Assembly (NCBI GenBank): GCA_914767715.1
Contig: OU612068.1
Location: 22,136,001 to 22,200,000 of the forward strand
DNA from: Membranipora membranacea
Lineage: Eukaryota > Bryozoa > Gymnolaemata > Cheilostomatida > Membraniporidae
Length of the DNA: 64,000 bases
Direction of reading: 5' to 3'
Made by a program: the position numbers and the translations under genes
Notes under the pieces: generated by a model
What the model saw: only the letters and a program-made list of their open reading frames with translations
Told to the model about the DNA's origin: nothing
The model's database searches: none
In this document: positions 59,982 through 64,000 of the stretch, one piece after another
How positions within the stretch are numbered: the stretch's first letter is position 1
Layout: each line of letters begins with the position of its first letter

Positions 59982-59989
59982 TATATAAG
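59982..59989 (+). promoter_or_regulatory. TATA-like box before the tandem arrays
   Basis: CTATATAAGGCAGGGCCC lies 40 bp upstream of the 40-bp array. AATAAA follows at 60,756-60,761. This could be a retroelement promoter, but it is inferred from the motifs only. Confidence 0.35.
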
Positions 59990-60007
59990 GCAGGGCCCAC
60001 CGTAGTA

Positions 60008-60300
60008 AGTTTGGTAGTAGCATTTTAGACTTTGGCAGCAAGGGTTTGTCAGAGGAGTAGCATTTTAGAGTTTGGCAGCAAGGGTTTGTCAGAGGAGTAG
60101 CACTTTAGACTTTGGCAGCAAGGGTTTGTCAGAGGAGTAGCACTTTAGACTTTGGCAGCAAGGGTTTGTCAGAGCAGTAGCATTTTAGACTTTGGCAGCA
60201 AGGGTTTGTCAGAGGAGTAGCATTTTAGACTTTGGCAGCAAGGGTTTGCCATAGTAGTAGTATTAAGACTTTGGTAGCAAGGGTTGACCAAGAGTATCAA
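60008..60300 (+). repeat. 40-bp tandem array, about seven units
   Basis: The unit ATTTTAGACTTTGGCAGCAA plus GGGTTTGTCAGAGGAGTAGC is nearly perfect for five or more copies, with decayed units at both ends. Confidence 0.9.
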
Positions 60301-60331
60301 TTTTAGACATTGATGGTAAGAGATTATTAAG

Positions 60332-60640
60332 GCGAAATACAGAGTTCAGGATTACGAGTTGAGGACACGGTGACAGAGGCGTACACAAGGAGGAATAATA
60401 GAGTTCAAGATTACAATTTGAAGACACGGTGACAGAGGCGTACACAAGGAGGAATTACAGAGTTCAAGATTACGAGTTGAATACACGGTAACAGAGACGT
60501 ACACAAAGAGGAATTTCAGAGTTGAAGATTACGAGTTGAAGACACGGTGACAGAGGCGTACGCAAGGAGGAATTACAGAGTTCAAGATTACGAATTTGAA
60601 GATATAGTGATAGGAGCATTCACAAAGAAGAATTACAGAC
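60332..60640 (+). repeat. 59-bp tandem array, about five units
   Basis: The unit contains AGTTCAAGATTACGAGTTGA, AGACACGGTGACAGAGGCGT and ACACAAGGAGGAATTACAG. Units start about every 59 bp. Its sequence is unrelated to the adjacent 40-bp array. Confidence 0.9.
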
Positions 60641-61877
60641 TTCACTAGAATATAGCAAGTACCGTATTATTTGTAAGGCAGTTATTTTTAAGACCTTGAA
60701 GATTTATTTATATCTCAAATTTTATGAAGTTAAAGTGTCATTTGATTTTGTTTTCAATAAATTCAAAATTCGCAAGAGGCTAATATTTTTAGCCAAAAAG
60801 GTGGCACTTCAGGGTATTTATTGGCATACCTAAAGTGGGGCGTAAAGCAGTTTATTTTGGCAAGTGAGACTGCCTCGCTTGGGTCAAATACTTTTAATAA
60901 GCTAACATAACTATTGGAGAGCTTGAATCAAAGTCATCCTTTGATGTAATTGAAAGTGATTTTTTACAAGGCTGAAGTTTAATTTTGTTATCATAAGTAG
61001 ACTATCAAGTTATATGTTATGTAATAGTAAAGCTAATCCTTTGAAGTATCATTTCCCCCCCCTCCCCGCAAGTCAGGGTAAGGATAGTCCTAGTTCTATC
61101 AAGTAGCCCTTTCTGTTCAGAACTGTGAACGGTAGAACGAAGTCTATTTTTGGATTGCCTTTTGTGGAACAAAGCACTTGATTATTGACATAATAGACTA
61201 ATTGAGATATTAATCTGGTTTATTAACATAGTGTGTAGACATAAACATAGACAGGTATAATACATAATTTGTCGCATTCTTGTAAACTTTCCGTCATAAT
61301 AAGGAAGTTACGATAGGGTTTCCCAGTGAAGTTCCTTTGTAATATTGAGGAGGGAATTCCCTGAGTTAAACTATCTTGAGTAACCACAGTTGAATAGTAT
61401 TAATTGACCATAGAATTTAACGCTTATTATTATATTGTATTTTGAGATATTACCCCTGCTAGGAACCTGAGAGAATTAGTATTTGCTAACGGCGTAAAAC
61501 CAAAAGCCCACCTTACCAGCCTGACGGTGACGAACAACCTTTCACTTTAAATCCTGATTCAATGATGTAGTTAAATAAGTTTGAGTAATCTATTAATTTA
61601 TTAGATAATCTGCATAACCATTGTAATAGTACCTAGCATGTGTCATTGAAGGCCTTGCTTAGCCTTGAGATCAGTTCAGACATTTCAGATAAAAATTGGA
61701 GAAACAAATGAGACCAATATATTCAACTTTCGTTTCTACGCGCACCACCACAATGCTTTTTAATTTTTTGTAGGTCGAAAAATGACAAAAAGACAAACAA
61801 TAACTACTACTTCTACTACCTGATGGTACTACTCAGTGGCGTATATTAGCAATCACGGCCCACGGATTTCCGTGAAT

Positions 61878-61935
61878 GGCTGAATAGCTCAGTGTGTAGA
61901 GCGTCGGGCTCAAGCAGGGGGATAATGTTCTCGGT
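61878..61935 (+). repeat. tRNA-like 5' half (A box) in the 1.35-kb element
   Basis: TGGCTGAATAGCTCAGTGTG and TAGAGCGTC, followed by a purine-rich tract rich in AAAAG. It aligns with 30,155-30,215. Confidence 0.65.
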
Positions 61936-62680
61936 GGGAGGGGGAAAAGGAGAAAAGAAAAAAAAGAGGAAAAAAGGAGAGAAAAAAAAAGGGAAAAAGG
62001 CAAAAGAAAGAAAAATAATTGCTTATCTGCTAAATTCCCATCAATTTACACGCATTTATCTACCAGAACTCAGGATTCGGTTTTCTTTTAAGCTTTCTAC
62101 GAATTCTATATTGAGTTGTCTTCTCATGTTGTATGGGGAGAGAACTCTTCCATATCCGTTTTGCATATTTTTGAGGATTTTGGTGTAAACCTCTCTGGTG
62201 TAGCTATGTATAGGTATGATCAGGATCATTAACAGCTTCTCAACGGTCTATTTTATCTTCGAGACATATAAGTTTAGTGGAATATGTCATATCATGATCT
62301 GAAAGGAGAATTATGGACAGATGACATTTGTTGAAAATACAGCTTAGTCTTTGAAACTAAGAACGAAATGTTCTATGCAACTGCTGGCTTAGTCGGGTGA
62401 ATCAGCTTACATTAGTTCAGCGTAAATATATAACTATATTTAGCAGACTAATCTTGAAATACAGGACTATGAATAGGTAAGGATGTGATTCAGGCATACA
62501 AAATGTTTGATATAAAAATAAGTGATTTGATTTATGAATGGCAGGTAAAAAAAAAGAATTATTTTCCATAGAAGTAAACGAAACTAAATTTGGATCAGAA
62601 TATAAGTTATTGTGATCACGTATCAAGAAATTCTAGGAAGAGCAAATAAAATTGTGATGAAATGAAGCAAACGTATGGAG

Positions 62681-63097
62681 TTAATCACGCTTCCTAGATT
62701 TGACTATAGAAGCCCACACATCATAGCTTCCATCTTCTTTAGGGCAGAAAGTCTTGCCTTTTACGATAGCATGTTGGCGATGCCCAGTTGCTTTTGTCTT
62801 AGGTAACTGGCATCGAGTGCATAAGAACTGTTTTCTTTGACCTGTTGGCTTAATCACTGTTAAGAAGATTGTTGTGGGTTCGAATCCCATCAAGGTCAGT
62901 TTTTTATCAAATGGGTGCTTTATAACTGGAGCATTTTTACCGTAATCTTCTACTGCTATTGAATTGTTTTCTGAAAGTACCCAACAGCTCAGTGAGCTAT
63001 TGAAATACCTCTCTGTTTGCACTATTTTTCTACCGATATGCAAAAATTTCCGTGGTGGGAGGGCGCTTAAGCGCCCCTCCCACACCCTCCCTGCCAC
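62681..63097 (-). CDS. Hypothetical ORF with C-x2-C...GHR...C pattern
   Basis: The C-terminal part (about 62,681-62,840) reads FLCTRCQLPKTKATGHRQ, then KGKTFCPKEDGSYDVWAS, a possible zinc-binding cluster. The first two thirds of the frame cross the tRNA-like module (MGFEPTT is its read-through) and are probably not coding. I do not recognise the family. It lies inside the 1.35-kb hAT-like element and may be a captured exon. Confidence 0.25.
   Translation of the reverse strand: MAGRVWEGRLSALPPRKFLHIGRKIVQTERYFNSSLSCWVLSENNSIAVEDYGKNAPVIKHPFDKKLTLMGFEPTTIFLTVIKPTGQRKQFLCTRCQLPKTKATGHRQHAIVKGKTFCPKEDGSYDVWASIVKSRKRD
62876..62940 (+). repeat. tRNA-like 3' half (B box) in the 1.35-kb element
   Basis: GTGGGTTCGAATCCCATCAA is followed by a T6 run and GGGTGCTTTATAACTGGAGC, nearly identical to 35,318-35,380. 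Confidence 0.65.
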
Positions 63098-63130
63098 GCC
63101 TACGGCGTGTGGATCGGGCTAGGCCCGATC
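63055..63130. repeat. Three consecutive GC-rich palindromes
   Basis: GTGGGAGGG-CGCTTAAGCG-CCCCTCCCAC (63,055-63,083), CACGCC-TAC-GGCGTG (63,095-63,109) and GATCGGGCTAGGCCCGATC (63,112-63,130). The first is closely related to a hairpin at 63,949. Confidence 0.8.
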
Positions 63131-63186
63131 AATATGCTCATCTCTAAAAAGTCAATGAGTGAAATTTTTTAGAATATACACCCCTG

Positions 63187-63530
63187 GTACTACATTTATT
63201 ACAATTGATCCCTGTTAAATCACATAATTAAGAGACCTATGTTTGGTCAATAAAATCATGACCAGAGCATAACAACTACATAGGATAGTATCAAGCAGCG
63301 GCAGCATCATTTGAATATCAATTTAACTCCTCCTCTTGATAATGTCAACTGCTATGAGTCCATATTTTACCCACTTTTGCTGGAATAACCACATTGATAA
63401 ATACACGATACCATTAAAATTTCAGCTTGTATAATAGCAATGAATTGATATCAACAAATCCTTCATTGACTCACATATACATACATGTTTATACAGAACA
63501 AATCCTGAATAATAAAACATAGTGTGGCCG
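63187..63530 (+). pseudogene. Displaced 3' flank of BRICHOS-like copy 4
   Basis: After the 1.35-kb insertion, sequence resembling the 3' flank of copy 1 resumes: AACTACATAGGATA, TTTAACTCCTC, TTGATAATGTCAAC, ACGATACCAT, TATCAACAAATCCTT. The match corresponds to about 7,956-8,260. Confidence 0.7.
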
Positions 63531-64000
63531 GCAAACCTTGCTTATTTATTATATTCAATCAATGACCTTATTAGTACAACCCCAATATTATTATTAGATT
63601 CTGTTCGCAGACGATAGTATCATTTTCAGTACAGAGCCTAAAGCATGGCTGGGCAACTTTTTCTTGAAAAAGGCCACATTTCATGCCGGCTCAACTCAAA
63701 AGGCCGCAACATATCTTTCAGGGATAAAATTGGTACTGGAGTAGCAATTTTGGCACTTCCTATTTTGATGAAATTAAAACAAATTTATGTCTAAAAATTG
63801 CAGTATGTTGCAAAAACCAGCAACTCAGCAAAAATACTGGTTTATCTAATGTTCTTGAGTTTTGTGATGTCATTTTACCTCATGAATTGATTGTGTACAT
63901 GTCTGTATCCCCGTGTTCCATGTGTATGACAAAGTGCAGGGTGGGTGCGGGAGGGGTGCTGTAGCACCCTCCCAGGGGTTAACGTGTAAATAAAGTTCAT
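63531..64000. other. Unassigned end of window
   Basis: No exon is seen. CATGGCTGGGCAACTTTTTC near 63,645 and AAAAGGCCGCAAC resemble sequence at the ends of some hAT elements (recalled, weak). A GC-rich hairpin closes the stretch. Confidence 0.35.
63949..63973. repeat. GC-rich palindrome related to that at 63,055
   Basis: GGGAGGGG-TGCTGTAGCA-CCCTCCC is a 25-nt hairpin. Compared with the 63-kb relative, the inner pair C-G has become T-A on both sides. Confidence 0.8.

Larger units (their letters stand above)
59000..61770. other. Expanded last intron of copy 4, repeat-filled
   Basis: The equivalent intron of copy 1 is under 0.6 kb. Here it is 2.8 kb, with a C15 run near 59.49 kb, a TATA-like box, two tandem arrays and AATAAA (60,756). 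Sequence from 61,561 to 61,770 again matches the end of the copy 1 intron, so roughly 59.0-61.5 kb is inserted material, possibly a retroelement LTR. Its boundaries were not identified. Confidence 0.5.
56884..61823 (+). pseudogene. BRICHOS-like type II membrane protein, copy 4 (disrupted)
   Basis: Exons: leader ending ATG at 56,974-56,976; transmembrane exon about 57,103-57,288, with its first codons eroded and an in-frame TAA in the membrane segment (TITV-stop-AIIYLSV); linker exon 58,136-58,231 (FYKGDNVVTYKEFDGT, AHDLNK); BRICHOS exon 58,719-58,962, fully open, with both Cys (GQCHLLPVP and AECHGNYRWV) and TDIRLIPS; last exon from 61,774, giving GRKMTKRQTITTTSTT and a TGA at 61,821. The last exon is cut by a 1.35-kb hAT-like element. 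In the transmembrane exon, EFVRHGTL has become KFVSYRTL. Intron sequence, including the 400 bp before the linker exon, matches copy 1 closely, so copies 1 and 4 arose by duplication of a whole gene. The linker and BRICHOS exons are the best preserved parts. Confidence 0.78.
61834..63186. mobile_element. 1.35-kb hAT-like element inside the last exon of copy 4
   Basis: It starts CAGTGGCGTATATTAGC and ends TATACACCCCTG (inverse CAGGGGTGTATA). Flanking GTACTACT and GTACTACA agree at 7 of 8 positions. The element interrupts the tail-coding exon: exon sequence stops at GGTACTAC and resumes in the 3' flank after 63,186. It shares both ends, the A-box half (61,878) and the B-box half (62,876) with the 7.9-kb element, but its middle is different. 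The right part carries three palindromic GC-rich hairpins. Confidence 0.8.

Noticed and set aside
61892-62188. 98-codon Lys-rich plus-strand frame
   Set aside because: Arises from the AAAAG-rich purine tract after the tRNA-like half in the hAT-like element.

Overview
The window reads as AT-rich nuclear DNA of an invertebrate animal. It has spliced genes with GT-AG introns, many inactivated gene copies, several transposon families and no operons. A BRICHOS-type gene family, a domain I know only from animals, supports a metazoan. The species cannot be named from the sequence; sponge or cnidarian is a guess.

The most notable content is a dispersed family of four paralogues of a short type II membrane protein with a BRICHOS-like domain, resembling the ITM2/Bri group. 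Copies lie at 4.9-8.0 kb (+), 17.8-15.5 kb (-), 48.9-47.2 kb (-) and 56.9-61.8 kb (+, with 3' flank at 63.2-63.5 kb). Each has the same five-exon plan: a TATA-driven leader exon ending exactly at the start codon, a transmembrane exon, a 32-codon linker exon, an 81-codon BRICHOS exon and a last exon encoding a dibasic site followed by a beta-prone tail. The tail differs in every copy (Thr-rich, poly-Ile, poly-Val/Ile). Only the 47.2-48.9 kb copy has an unbroken frame (202 residues). The others carry a lost start, nonsense codons, a probable frameshift and transposon insertions.

Between 19.5 and 28.7 kb lie two hAT-superfamily transposase genes, tail to tail. The + copy (seven exons, 659 residues) has no disabling change. 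The - copy is a diverged pseudogene with the same splice sites. Fragments of a CXC (tesmin/TSO1-like) repeat gene occur at 12.2 kb (+) and 45.1-43.0 kb (-). LINE fragments lie at 5.3, 7.3, 13.9, 42 and 55.5 kb.

The rest is mainly non-coding repeats: a 7.9-kb hAT-like element (30,117-38,019) with a perfect 8-bp target duplication, holding a 2.3-kb palindrome, a 60-bp minisatellite and a split tRNA-like module; a related 1.35-kb element (61,834-63,186) inside the last exon of the fourth BRICHOS copy; MITEs, foldback elements, tandem arrays and GC-rich palindromic hairpins. Exon models come from splice-site reading and comparison among copies, with no transcript evidence.
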